63,993 nucleotides of DNA, taken from the NCBI RefSeq assembly GCF_004355005.1, contig NZ_SMSJ01000033.1, positions 1 to 63,993 on the forward strand, read 5' to 3'. The notes below the pieces were generated by a model. It did not search any database. It saw only the letters and a program-made list of their open reading frames with translations, and was not told the origin of the DNA. Below, piece by piece: positions 23,817 to 31,812 of this stretch (positions are counted from its first letter, which is position 1; every line of letters begins with the position of its first letter). The stretch comes from Dankookia rubra (GTDB lineage Bacteria; Pseudomonadota; Alphaproteobacteria; Acetobacterales; Acetobacteraceae). The position numbers and the translations under genes were made by a program.

Positions 23817-23831
23817 GCCCCGCCCGGCGGC

Positions 23832-24164
23832 TCAGCCGCCCTTGTTGCCTTCGCGTCGGCCGCCGGTCGGCAGCGGCACCGGCGTGGGGCTGCCGGCGCC
23901 ACCGGAAGGCGCCGTCCCGGTATAGTCGATGGTCGGCTTGGACCCGGTGTCGCCGGCGCTGCGGGTGCCGGTGAAGGTGGCCGTGCCGCCCGAGGCATTG
24001 GCGCTATTCGCGCCCATGGTATCGCGCGCCTGCTGCTGCAGCGGCGCGGCGCCCGGCCCGGTCGAGGTCCCGGCGATCGGCGGGCCGCTGGTGGTCTTCA
24101 CGTCGGCGCAGGCGGCCAGGGCCAGCCCGGCGGCCAAGGCAAGCGTGAGAGTGTGGATTCGCAT
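23832..24164 (-). CDS. Small putative lipoprotein, Ser/Gly/Thr-rich
   Basis: A 110-residue protein with a clear lipoprotein signal (LAAC lipobox, Cys19). The rest is rich in Gly, Ser, Thr and Pro with no recognisable domain. GGGGGAT upstream of the ATG serves as ribosome site. It is convergent with ligA, only 15 bases away. Likely exported and lipid-anchored; function unknown. Confidence 0.7.
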   Translation of the reverse strand: MRIHTLTLALAAGLALAACADVKTTSGPPIAGTSTGPGAAPLQQQARDTMGANSANASGGTATFTGTRSAGDTGSKPTIDYTGTAPSGGAGSPTPVPLPTGGRREGNKGG

Positions 24165-24289
24165 GCGGTGTCATCCCCCAAAAGGTTCCGCCGCCACCCT
24201 CGCCCCGTTATCGGTGCAATGCCGATCACAACGTCTTGCCGTCCGCGCAATGCGGCGGCCATCCGCTTCACGATTTTGAGCGCGTTGCC

Positions 24290-24766
24290 CTACCAACCCA
24301 GGGTGCCGGGCCCGCCCTTGAAGGGTCCGACCAGTTCCGCGGTGATCCAGCCGCCGTAGAAGCCGCCGGGCTGCGGCGCCACCCGCTCGTCGTCCACGAA
24401 GCAGGCCTCCATCCGGCCGGCATAGACGGCGACATGGTCCTGGATATCGGCGAAGGCTGGGGTTGGGTCCGGGTAGGACCAGCCGGCCGCCTCCGCCACC
24501 ACGCCGCCGGCAGCAAGGGTCCAATAGCGCGCCCGGCCCTTCCACTCGCAAAGGCTGCCGCCGGGCGCGGGGCGCAGCACGCCGGGGCGGAAGGCCTCGG
24601 GCGGCAGGTACCAGCTCGAGGGGTGGAAGGTCTCCAGCACCCGGAAGGCATCGCGGGTCTCGGCGATGGTCTCGCCGCCGAGCAGGATGCGGACCAGGCG
24701 GTTGCTGCGTTCGAGCCGCGGCGGGCGGGGGTAGTCGGCGACGCGTTCGGTGGGGCGCTGGGTCAT
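24290..24766 (-). CDS. DUF427 domain protein
   Basis: A 158-residue protein with the DUF427 pattern: VRILLGGETIAET, then YLPPEAF, CEWKGRARYW, AGWSYPDP and DHVAVYAGRMEACFVDDE. The family forms small beta-barrel proteins of unknown biochemical role. I start at the ATG at 24766 because the domain follows directly; the frame stays open further upstream without similarity. It is divergent from the reductase at 24839, with a 72-base spacer between them. Confidence 0.82.
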   Translation of the reverse strand: MTQRPTERVADYPRPPRLERSNRLVRILLGGETIAETRDAFRVLETFHPSSWYLPPEAFRPGVLRPAPGGSLCEWKGRARYWTLAAGGVVAEAAGWSYPDPTPAFADIQDHVAVYAGRMEACFVDDERVAPQPGGFYGGWITAELVGPFKGGPGTLGW

Positions 24767-24838
24767 GCAGCGCAGGTGGCCCCCTTCCCCCGGGCTGCAA
24801 CCGGGGCAATGTTGCGGCCATTCCAAGGGAGGACCGCC

Positions 24839-25858
24839 ATGACCAACGCCAACCTGCAGGTGCTGCTGCGCCGCCGCCCCAAGGGCGCCCCGGTGCCCGA
24901 GGATTTCGAGATCGTCGAGACGGCGGTGCCGGAGCCGCGGGAGGGCGAGGTGCTGATCCGCCACCAGTACCTCTCGCTCGACCCCTACATGCGCGGCCGC
25001 ATGGCGGAGGCGAAGAGCTACGCCAAGCCGGTCGAGCTCGGCGCGGTCATGGAAGGCCGTGCGGCGGGCGAGGTCGTCGCTTCCAAGGCACCGGGCTTTG
25101 CCCCGGGCGACATCGTCGCGGGCGGCTACGGCTGGCAGCGCTATTCCTGCGTGAAGGCCGCTGGGCTGATCAAGGTGGACCCGAAGGAGGCGCCGCTCTC
25201 GGCCAATCTCGGCGTGCTCGGCATGCCCGGCCTGACCGCCTGGGTCGGGCTGGAGGATATCGGCATGCCCAAGTCCGGCGAGACGGTGGTCGTCTCCGCC
25301 GCCTCGGGCGCGGTGGGCCAGGTCGTCGGGCAGATCGCCAAGATCAAGGGCTGCAAGGTCATCGGCATCGCCGGCGGGCCGAAGAAGTGCCAGTACGTGA
25401 CGGAGGAGCTGGGCTTCGACGCCTGCATCGACCACCGCGGCGACCTCGACGCGCAGCTCGACGCGGCCTGCCCGGAGGGGATCGACGTCTATTGGGAGAA
25501 TGTCGGCGGCCCGGTGCAGGCGGCGGTCTTCCCGCGCTTCCGCGATTTCGGCCGCATGGTGATGTGCGGCGTCATCAGCCAGTACAACTCGGTCGAGGGC
25601 GCCGACAGCTTCGGCGGTGCGCCGGGGCCGAACCTGGGCGCCGTGGTCCGCAAGCGGCTGCGGATCGAGGGCTTCATCGTCAGCGACAAGGGCTGGCCGC
25701 GCTACGGCCAGTTCCGCAAGGAGATGCTCGGCTGGATGGCGGATGGCCGGATGACCTGGCGGGAGGACGTGGCCGAGGGGCTGCGCAATGCGCCGCAGGC
25801 CTTCATCGGGCTGCTCGAGGGGAAGAACTTCGGCAAGCTGGTGGTGAAGGTCGATTGA
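24839..25858 (+). CDS. NADPH-dependent MDR oxidoreductase, CurA/alkenal-reductase type
   Basis: Zinc-free medium-chain reductase of the group that reduces the double bond of alpha,beta-unsaturated carbonyls. Markers are LSLDPYMRGRM, the cofactor loop ASGAVGQVVGQIAKIKG, YWENVGGPV and the VSDKGW C-terminal segment. It has 339 residues. ATG 24839 has a strong AGGGAGG site. The real substrate cannot be read from sequence; toxic enals or 2-alkenones are likely. Confidence 0.87.
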   Translation: MTNANLQVLLRRRPKGAPVPEDFEIVETAVPEPREGEVLIRHQYLSLDPYMRGRMAEAKSYAKPVELGAVMEGRAAGEVVASKAPGFAPGDIVAGGYGWQRYSCVKAAGLIKVDPKEAPLSANLGVLGMPGLTAWVGLEDIGMPKSGETVVVSAASGAVGQVVGQIAKIKGCKVIGIAGGPKKCQYVTEELGFDACIDHRGDLDAQLDAACPEGIDVYWENVGGPVQAAVFPRFRDFGRMVMCGVISQYNSVEGADSFGGAPGPNLGAVVRKRLRIEGFIVSDKGWPRYGQFRKEMLGWMADGRMTWREDVAEGLRNAPQAFIGLLEGKNFGKLVVKVD

Positions 25859-25864
25859 GGAAGG

Positions 25865-25992
25865 TCGGGGAGGGAAAAGGGTATTCCCTCCCCGAACCCC
25901 ACCCTTCCCTTCTGAAAGTCGGCGACCGCCGCGCGGCGAGTGCCGACTCCCAAAAATAGATGAGGGGTCCGGGGAGAATACCTTCTCCCCGG
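25865..25992. repeat. Three-hairpin intergenic element, copy A
   Basis: Between two convergent genes lie three stem-loops. The first is a perfect 12-bp stem (25865-25876 with 25884-25895). The central one pairs 25917-25923 with 25942-25948 and encloses a GC palindrome. The third is a 10-bp stem with a 4-base loop (25969-25978 with 25983-25992). The outer stems could end transcription from both sides. Copy B at 48974-49098 is its reverse complement with few changes; copies C and D are more diverged. Confidence 0.85.
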
Positions 25993-25998
25993 CCTTTC

Positions 25999-27294
25999 CT
26001 ACCCCACCTTCCGCGGCAGTGCGGCGATAGCGCCGGCGAAGGCCTGCAGCGTCTGCTCAAGGTCCTCGGCGGTATGCGCCAGCGACATGTAATACTTGCT
26101 GTCGCCCTTCAGGATGCCGGCCGCCCGCAGCTGAGTGTTGAAATGCTTCTGCAGCGCGGCATCGGCGCGCAGCGTGCTGCGGTAGTCGCGCACCTCCTCG
26201 GCGCTGAAGACCACGTCGAAGAGCGGCGGCTCGCCGACGATCTGCGCCGGCAGCCCGGCCTTCCTCAGCATGCCGTCGATGCCCGACATCAGCGTCCGGC
26301 CGCTGGCGAAGACCTGTTCATAGGCGCCGGGGCGGCGCAGCACCTCGAGCGTGACAAGGCCGGCGAGCGCGGCGACCGGGTTGCCCGAGAGTGTTCCCAC
26401 CTGCATCAGGAAGCCGTCGTCGCCGACGATTCCGCGGTCGAAATGCGCCATGATGTCGGCCCGCCCGGCGATCGCCGCCAGCGGGAAGCCGCCGCCGATG
26501 ATTTTTCCTAGTGTGCAGAGGTCGGGCGTCACCCCGTAGTAGGATTGAGCGCCGCCGTAGGCGAAGCGGAAGCCCGTCACCACCTCGTCGAAGATCAGCG
26601 GGATGCCATATTGCGCGGTGATGTCGCGGATGCCCTGCAGGAAGCCCGGCGCCGGCGGGATCAGCCGCTGGAACGGCTCGAGGATCACCCCGCCGAGCTC
26701 GTCGTGATGCGCCTCGATCAGCGCCCGCGCCGCGTCCAGGTCGTTGAAGGGAGCGACCAGCACCTCGTCCCGCGCGCTCTTCGGGATGCCGGCCGAATCC
26801 GGCACGGCGGTCGGGAAATTCGCCAGGCGCTTGGGGGCCAGGCTCATCAGCCCCCAGTCCGACATGCCGTGGTAGCCGCCCTCGAACTTCAGGATGCGGT
26901 CGCGGCCGCGGAAGGCGCGGGCGACGCGCATCGCGTACATGTCGGCTTCCGAGCCGCTGCTGACGAAGCGGACCTGCTCGGCGCAGGGCATGGCCTCGAC
27001 GATCACCTCGGCCAGGCGAATGCCGTGCTCGTTGTTGGCGAAGAAGGTCGTGCCGCGCGGCACCTGGGCCAGCACCGCCTCCGTCACCTCGGGATGCGCA
27101 TGGCCGATGAACATCGGGCCGGAGCCGAGCAGGTAATCCACGTATTCGTTGCCTGAGACATCCCACACCCGGCCGCCGCGGCCTTCCCGGATGATGATGT
27201 CCGAGGCGAAATTGCCGAAGCCGCCGGCCGGCAGGACGCGGTGCGCCGTCCGCACCAGCGCCTGTTCGTCCAGGCTGCGCGTGATCCCGTCCAT
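25999..27294 (-). CDS. Class III PLP aminotransferase, glutamate-1-semialdehyde mutase-like
   Basis: Fold type I PLP enzyme. The PLP lysine is Lys264 in LGKIIGGGFP, with the pyridine-binding Asp in IFDEVVTGFR and SSGSEAD for the phosphate. The motif set is close to HemL (GSA 2,1-aminomutase). Conversions elsewhere in this superfamily are also possible, and no heme genes lie nearby. I prefer ATG 27294, after a GGGGTGGGG stretch, over GTG 27303. Length is 431 residues. Its stop lies against repeat copy A. Confidence 0.85.
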   Translation of the reverse strand: MDGITRSLDEQALVRTAHRVLPAGGFGNFASDIIIREGRGGRVWDVSGNEYVDYLLGSGPMFIGHAHPEVTEAVLAQVPRGTTFFANNEHGIRLAEVIVEAMPCAEQVRFVSSGSEADMYAMRVARAFRGRDRILKFEGGYHGMSDWGLMSLAPKRLANFPTAVPDSAGIPKSARDEVLVAPFNDLDAARALIEAHHDELGGVILEPFQRLIPPAPGFLQGIRDITAQYGIPLIFDEVVTGFRFAYGGAQSYYGVTPDLCTLGKIIGGGFPLAAIAGRADIMAHFDRGIVGDDGFLMQVGTLSGNPVAALAGLVTLEVLRRPGAYEQVFASGRTLMSGIDGMLRKAGLPAQIVGEPPLFDVVFSAEEVRDYRSTLRADAALQKHFNTQLRAAGILKGDSKYYMSLAHTAEDLEQTLQAFAGAIAALPRKVG

Positions 27295-27348
27295 CGGCCC
27301 CACCCCATCGCTGCGTCGCGGGCAGGCTAGAACAGGATCAAGCGGCCG

Positions 27349-28008
27349 TCACACCCGGTGCGGGTCGTCCCGCGGCAGGATGTCGCGGATATAATCCCGG
27401 CCCTTCCATTCCGGCGCACGCTGGCTGCCGTCCGGCCGCGGCAGGTAGGCGGAGGGCGCACTGCCGGCGAGGTCCGGGATGTAGCGCGGGCAATTCGGGA
27501 AGATGTCGGTGACCGCGACGCGCACCAGCCGCCGCGCGCCGGGGATGGCGGCGATCCGCACGGGATCCTCGACCAGGCTGGCCTGGCCGCGCAGGCGTAG
27601 CCGCAGCGACCTCCCGTCGAAGGCGATGAACAGCATGCCGATGGATGGGCTTTTCAGGATGTTCCCGAGCGAGAGGTACATCGAATTGCCGTCGTAGTCT
27701 GGGAATTCCAGCTCGGCCGGGCCGGTGACGCGGACGAAGCCGGGCGGGCCGCCCTTGAAGCTGCAGTCGACCGCGCCCTCCGCCGCGGTCGCCAGGAAGA
27801 AGAAGGGCGCCGCCTCGATCAGTGCCACATGCTCCGGCGCGAAGGCCGCAGCGCGGCGGCGCGCCTCCAGCGTGTCGGCGACCCGGCGGCCGTCGAAGCG
27901 GTCCTGCAGCGCGCGGTTGCCGTCATGGAAAAGGGCGCTGCCCGACGCAGCCGGTTCACGCGCCGCGCCGTCTGCGCCCGGCGATCGGGCACTTTCACCA
28001 GATGGCAT
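27349..28008 (-). CDS. Pyridoxamine 5'-phosphate oxidase-like flavin-binding protein
   Basis: A 219-residue split-barrel protein of the PNPOx-like group (FFFLATAAEGAVDCSFKGGPPGFVRV, then YDGNSMYLSLGNI and the conserved FPNCPRYI segment). Such proteins usually bind FMN or F420 and act on small molecules; this is not the vitamin B6 enzyme PdxH, which is at 54083. Its ATG overlaps the end of the SDR gene at 27995 by 14 bases, so the two are probably co-translated. Confidence 0.82.
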   Translation of the reverse strand: MPSGESARSPGADGAAREPAASGSALFHDGNRALQDRFDGRRVADTLEARRRAAAFAPEHVALIEAAPFFFLATAAEGAVDCSFKGGPPGFVRVTGPAELEFPDYDGNSMYLSLGNILKSPSIGMLFIAFDGRSLRLRLRGQASLVEDPVRIAAIPGARRLVRVAVTDIFPNCPRYIPDLAGSAPSAYLPRPDGSQRAPEWKGRDYIRDILPRDDPHRV

Positions 28009-28747
28009 GGCCACCATCCACCACCAGCGTCGCGCCGAGCATGAAGGAGCTGTCGTCGGAGGCGAGGAAGACGATCGCCCGGGCGATCTCCTCCGGCTGC
28101 GCCACACGGTTGAGCGGGGAGCGCGCAGCCAGCGCCGCGGTGAAAGCCGCCGGGTCGTTCGACCGCGCCAGCATGCCCTCGAAGTAGGAGGTCGCGGTCG
28201 GCCCCGGCGCCACCGCATTGATCCGGATGCCCTGCCCCGCATGGTCGATCGCCATGGCCCGGGTCAGCGCATCCACCGCGCCCTTGGTCGCCACATAGGC
28301 GGCGCGGTCGCGGATCCCGACGATGGCGATGTTCGACGCCGTGTTGACGATCACCCCGCCCCCCCTCGCCGCCATGATCGGGATGGCGTGCTTGGCGCAG
28401 AGAAACACGCCCTTCACGTTGACCCGGAAAATCGCGTCCCAGTCGGCCTCCGTGGTCTCGGTCACCGCACCCTGGATGCCGAAGCCGGCATTGCTGAGCA
28501 GCACGTCGATCCGGCCGAAGCGGGCGGCCGCGGCCTGCATGGCGGCGGCCACCTCCGCCTCCGCCCCGACATCGGCCGTGATGGCCATTCCCGGCCGGGC
28601 CAGTGCCGCGGCGACCGCCTCGGCCGCGGCGGGGTCGCGGTCGATGCAGGCGACGGTGGCGCCTTCCTCGGCGCAGAGCAGCGCCGTGGCGCGGCCGATG
28701 CCGGCCCCCGCACCGGTGATGACCACGACCTTGTCCCGCAACCGCAT
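27995..28747 (-). CDS. Short-chain dehydrogenase/reductase
   Basis: Classical SDR of 250 residues. Cofactor loop TGAGAGIG, NAG motif in LLSNAGFG, and catalytic YxxxK as YVATK are all present. ATG 28747 has GGGGAAG upstream and starts MRLRDKVVVITG, the usual beginning; an in-frame start at 28783 adds nothing similar. The preference for NAD or NADP is suggested by DRD after the second strand (NAD). Substrate unknown. Confidence 0.87.
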   Translation of the reverse strand: MRLRDKVVVITGAGAGIGRATALLCAEEGATVACIDRDPAAAEAVAAALARPGMAITADVGAEAEVAAAMQAAAARFGRIDVLLSNAGFGIQGAVTETTEADWDAIFRVNVKGVFLCAKHAIPIMAARGGGVIVNTASNIAIVGIRDRAAYVATKGAVDALTRAMAIDHAGQGIRINAVAPGPTATSYFEGMLARSNDPAAFTAALAARSPLNRVAQPEEIARAIVFLASDDSSFMLGATLVVDGGHAIW

Positions 28748-28790
28748 GGCGCTTCCCCGTTCCGTCGCGCCCAGTATGCCCAAGCCCGGC

Positions 28791-29504
28791 TCAGGCCAGC
28801 AATTCGCCCCGCAGAAAGGCCGCGGCCTCGGGCGCGGCGGGCCCGGCGAAGAAGGCTGCCGCCGGCGCGTGGTCCAGCAGCCGGCCGCGGTGCAGGAACG
28901 CGACCTCCCCCGCCAGCCGCCGCGCCTGGGCCAGGTCGTGCGTGGTCATGACGATCTTCGTCCCCCGCGCGGCGATGCCGGCGATCGCCGCCTCCACCGC
29001 CCGGGTCGCCGCCGGGTCGAGGCTGGCGCAGGGCTCGTCGAGGAACAGCACCTCCGGCGCCAGGGCGGCGGCGCGGGCGAGCGCCAGGCGCTGCTGCTCG
29101 CCGCCCGAGAGCCGCCGGGCCGGCCGCCCGGCCAGCGCCGCCAGCCCGGACTCGGCCAGCGCCGCCTCCGCCCGCGCCCGCCGCGCCGCGCGCGGCAGCC
29201 CGGCCAGGGCCAGCGGGTATTCGAGGTTGGCGAGCGCCGTCCGCCGCAGCATCACCGGGCGCTGGAAGACCATGGCGTCGCGCTTCGGCCCAGGCCCCGC
29301 CCAATGGATGCGCCCGGCGCCCGGCGGCAGCAGCCCGTGCAGCAGCCGCAGCAGCACCGACTTGCCCGCGCCGTTCGGGCCGATGACCAGCAGCGGCGGC
29401 CCGGCCTCGATCGCCAGCGTCACGCCCCGCAGGATGGCGACGCCGCCGGCGGCATAGCCGAGCCCCTCGGCCAGCAGGGGCAGCGCGGCCTCCGGCGCCC
29501 GCAT
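28791..29504 (-). CDS. tupC: Tungstate-type ABC transporter ATP-binding protein
   Basis: ABC ATPase of 237 residues with Walker A GPNGAGKS, signature LSGGEQQRLALARA, Walker B VLFLDEP and the H-loop TTHD. It is encoded directly after, and overlapping (ATGA), a TupB-like permease, so the pair forms the cytoplasmic and membrane parts of an oxyanion importer. The substrate call comes from the permease. No substrate-binding protein gene is next to them. Confidence 0.82.
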   Translation of the reverse strand: MRAPEAALPLLAEGLGYAAGGVAILRGVTLAIEAGPPLLVIGPNGAGKSVLLRLLHGLLPPGAGRIHWAGPGPKRDAMVFQRPVMLRRTALANLEYPLALAGLPRAARRARAEAALAESGLAALAGRPARRLSGGEQQRLALARAAALAPEVLFLDEPCASLDPAATRAVEAAIAGIAARGTKIVMTTHDLAQARRLAGEVAFLHRGRLLDHAPAAAFFAGPAAPEAAAFLRGELLA

Positions 29505-30208
29505 CAGCCGCCCGCCCGCGCCGCGGCGTCGCGCAACACTTGCGCCGCGACGTTCACCGCCAGCACGATCGCCATCAGGATGCCGCCCAGCGCCAGGGCC
29601 AGCGGCAGGTCGCCCTTGCTGGTCTCAAGCGCGATGGCGGTGGTCATCACCCGGGTGAAGCCCTCGATGTTGCCGCCAACCACCATCACCGCGCCGACCT
29701 CGGCGCTGGCCCGGCCGAAGCCGGCCAGCAGCACGGTCAGCAGCGCGAAGCGGCCGTCCCGCAACAGGGTCGGCACCGCCCGCCAGGGGCCGGCGCCGAA
29801 GGAGCGGAGCTGCTCGGCATACTCCTCCCAGAGCGGCTCCATGGCCTGGCGCGACAGGGCGGCGAGGATCGGCGCGATCAGCAGGGTCTGGGCGATGACC
29901 ATGGCCGCCGGGGTGAACAGCAGGCCGAGCCCGCCGAGCGGCCCGCTGCGCGACAGGGCCAGGTAGATGAGCAGCCCCGCGACCACCGGCGGCAGGCCCA
30001 TCAGCGCATTCAGTGCGACGATGATCGCCTGCCGGCCCGGGAAGCGCGTCACCGCCAGCAGGGCGCCGAGCGGCAGGCCGGCCAGCGCGGCGCAGAGCGT
30101 CGCGGCCAGGCTGACCCGCAGCGACAGGCCGACGATCCGCAGCACCGCCGGGTCGCCCTCGGCGACCAGGTGCAGCGCGGTGGCAAAGGCGGCCCCGAGA
30201 TCGTTCAC
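29504..30208 (-). CDS. tupB: Tungstate-type ABC transporter permease
   Basis: Membrane subunit of 234 residues with about five to six helices and the EAA-like coupling loop. The segment GNIEGFTRVMTTAIALETSKGDL is typical of TupB tungstate permeases. The start is GTG 30208 with GGGGATT upstream; the frame goes back to 30346 without similarity. Tungsten or molybdenum uptake would serve molybdoenzymes such as the CoxL-like protein at 32894, which is inference. The partner tupA is not in the window. Confidence 0.82.
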   Translation of the reverse strand: MNDLGAAFATALHLVAEGDPAVLRIVGLSLRVSLAATLCAALAGLPLGALLAVTRFPGRQAIIVALNALMGLPPVVAGLLIYLALSRSGPLGGLGLLFTPAAMVIAQTLLIAPILAALSRQAMEPLWEEYAEQLRSFGAGPWRAVPTLLRDGRFALLTVLLAGFGRASAEVGAVMVVGGNIEGFTRVMTTAIALETSKGDLPLALALGGILMAIVLAVNVAAQVLRDAAARAGG

Positions 30209-30502
30209 GCGAATCCCCGTTCCGGGCCACGGTGCGGGGCGCCCCGGGGCCTGGTCAACCGGCCGGCGGCGCCGGTTTCTGCCGCGATTTGCCGCAGCCT
30301 GCCGCCCGTTTGGCCGGATATAGACGATACGATATCGAAATTTCATCGCTGCGCTCAGATTTCCACGATGGGCTGGCGCGCGAAGCGAGAAGGCTTATGC
30401 TAGGTGCTTGGCGTATGCCATTCGCTGTCCAAGGGGGCAGATGAAGGCAGGCCGGGTTCCGGAAACGGGGCGTGGCCCGTGGAGCACCGAAGAGTTCGAG
30501 AG
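30209..30502. promoter_or_regulatory. Divergent control region of tupB and the cold-shock gene
   Basis: This 294-base region has an AT-rich core at 30317-30350. The core holds the 8-base palindrome CGATATCG at 30330-30337, which is preceded by a half repeat (CGATA at 30325). It could be an operator for the transporter. The cold-shock gene would then have a leader of roughly 100 bases (TATGCT at 30396 as a possible -10), as is common for csp messages. No exact promoter can be given. Confidence 0.4.
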
Positions 30503-31237
30503 ATGGCCAAAAACGAAAGCTGGCGCCCCCGCAAGCCCCGCAAGCGCGGGTTTGACGACGATACACCCGAGTTTGGCGGCGGTGGTGGTGGCTGGGGAGC
30601 CCCACCCCCCTTCCCGATCCCGAGCGGCCCCCCGGCCTCCCGCGGTCCCTCGGTCTTTGCCACGGGTCCCGAGGTCGAGGCCACGGTCAAGTGGTTCAAC
30701 CCGGAGAAAGGCTTCGGCTTCGTGGAGCTCGGCAACGGCTCCGGCGACGCCTTCCTGCACGTCTCCGTGCTGCAGCGCTCCGGCAGCGACGCGGTCAACC
30801 CGGGCGCCGGGCTGCGCGTCCGCGTCGGCCCCGGGCAGAAGGGCCAGCAGGTGACCGAGGTGGTCGAGATCACCAGCCCCGGCGAGCCCGGCGGCGGCGG
30901 TCCCGGCGGCGGCGGTGCGCCGCGTTCGGGTGGCTTCGGCGACCGGCCGCCCCGTCCGGGCGGCTTCGGCGACCGGCCGCCTCGGGCCGGCGGCTTCGGC
31001 GGCGGCGGCTTCGCCCCCTCCGGCCCGGCCGAGGAGATGCGCGGCACCGTGAAGTGGTACAGCGCGGAGAAGGGCTTCGGCTTCGTCTCCCCGGAAGGCG
31101 GCGGGCGCGACGTCTTCGTGCATGCGACGGCGCTCGAGCGCAGCGGCATCCCGCCGCTGACCGAAGGCCAGTCGGTGACCATGCAGGTCGTGCAGGGCAA
31201 GAAGGGCCCGGAAGCCTCCACCCTCACCCGCGGCTGA
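30503..31237 (+). CDS. Double cold-shock-domain protein
   Basis: A 244-residue nucleic-acid chaperone with two CSD folds at about residues 54-125 and 175-244. Each has the RNA-binding KGFGF motif (VKWFNPEKGFGFV and VKWYSAEKGFGFV). The linker is glycine-rich and contains GGFGDRPPR repeats encoded by a 30-base tandem unit at 30932-31000. The N-terminus is basic (RPRKPRKRGF). The ATG at 30503 follows a GAGAG site. Double CspA proteins of this kind are known in alphaproteobacteria; RNA binding and stress growth are the likely roles. Confidence 0.9.
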   Translation: MAKNESWRPRKPRKRGFDDDTPEFGGGGGGWGAPPPFPIPSGPPASRGPSVFATGPEVEATVKWFNPEKGFGFVELGNGSGDAFLHVSVLQRSGSDAVNPGAGLRVRVGPGQKGQQVTEVVEITSPGEPGGGGPGGGGAPRSGGFGDRPPRPGGFGDRPPRAGGFGGGGFAPSGPAEEMRGTVKWYSAEKGFGFVSPEGGGRDVFVHATALERSGIPPLTEGQSVTMQVVQGKKGPEASTLTRG

Positions 31238-31264
31238 GCGGGAGAGGCCGAGGCCCGTGAGGAA

Positions 31265-31286
31265 GGGCGGCGCCCCGGCGCCGCCC
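31265..31286 (+). terminator. Strong hairpin after the cold-shock gene
   Basis: A perfect inverted repeat with 10-base GC arms (31265-31274 and 31277-31286) separated by two bases. No T-run follows, so it may protect the message end or cause pausing rather than act as a full terminator. Confidence 0.5.
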
Positions 31287-31319
31287 TGAGGGGCACCCGC
31301 CCCCTGGGAGGAAACACGC

Positions 31320-31766
31320 ATGCTGCTGCGCCGGGAACGGGCGATGACCGCGGTGGCGATCGTGCTGGACGTAGCCTTCCATGCCGGCCGCACCGAAGCG
31401 GTCAGCGCCGCCGACATCGCCGAACGGCTGGGCCAGGCGCGCCGGGGCATCGAGCCGGTGCTGCAGGCCCTCTCGCGCGCCGGGCTGCTCGACAGCATCC
31501 GCGGGCCGAAGGGCGGCTACCGGCTCGGCCGTCCGCCGCGCGACCTGCGGCTGGCCGAGATCGTCTCCACCGCGCTCGACGAGGATGGCGGTGCCGAGGC
31601 GCCGGCCGGGCGGCTGCAGGCGGCCGTCGTGCAGCCGCTCTGGACCGAGATGGAAGCGCTCTGCCGCGAGCATCTCGCGCGCCTGACCATCGCCGACCTG
31701 ATCAAGCGCGCCGCCGCGGCCGGGGTGAAGCGGCCGACGGTGGAGCCGCTGAACTTCGTGATCTGA
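31320..31766 (+). CDS. Rrf2-family transcriptional regulator
   Basis: A 148-residue winged-helix regulator. The N-terminal helix, VSAADIAERLGQARRGIEPVLQALSRAGLLDSIRGPKGGYRLGR contains the helix-turn-helix and wing of the Rrf2 family. Only one Cys is present (Cys115), so the three-Cys iron-sulfur site of IscR or NsrR is lacking. ATG 31320 has a strong GGGAGG site at 31306-31311. Its target is unknown. Confidence 0.85.
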   Translation: MLLRRERAMTAVAIVLDVAFHAGRTEAVSAADIAERLGQARRGIEPVLQALSRAGLLDSIRGPKGGYRLGRPPRDLRLAEIVSTALDEDGGAEAPAGRLQAAVVQPLWTEMEALCREHLARLTIADLIKRAAAAGVKRPTVEPLNFVI

Positions 31767-31812
31767 ACCGGGCCGGCAAGGGCGAGGCCGGGCCGGCCCC
31801 GCCCATCCCGTG

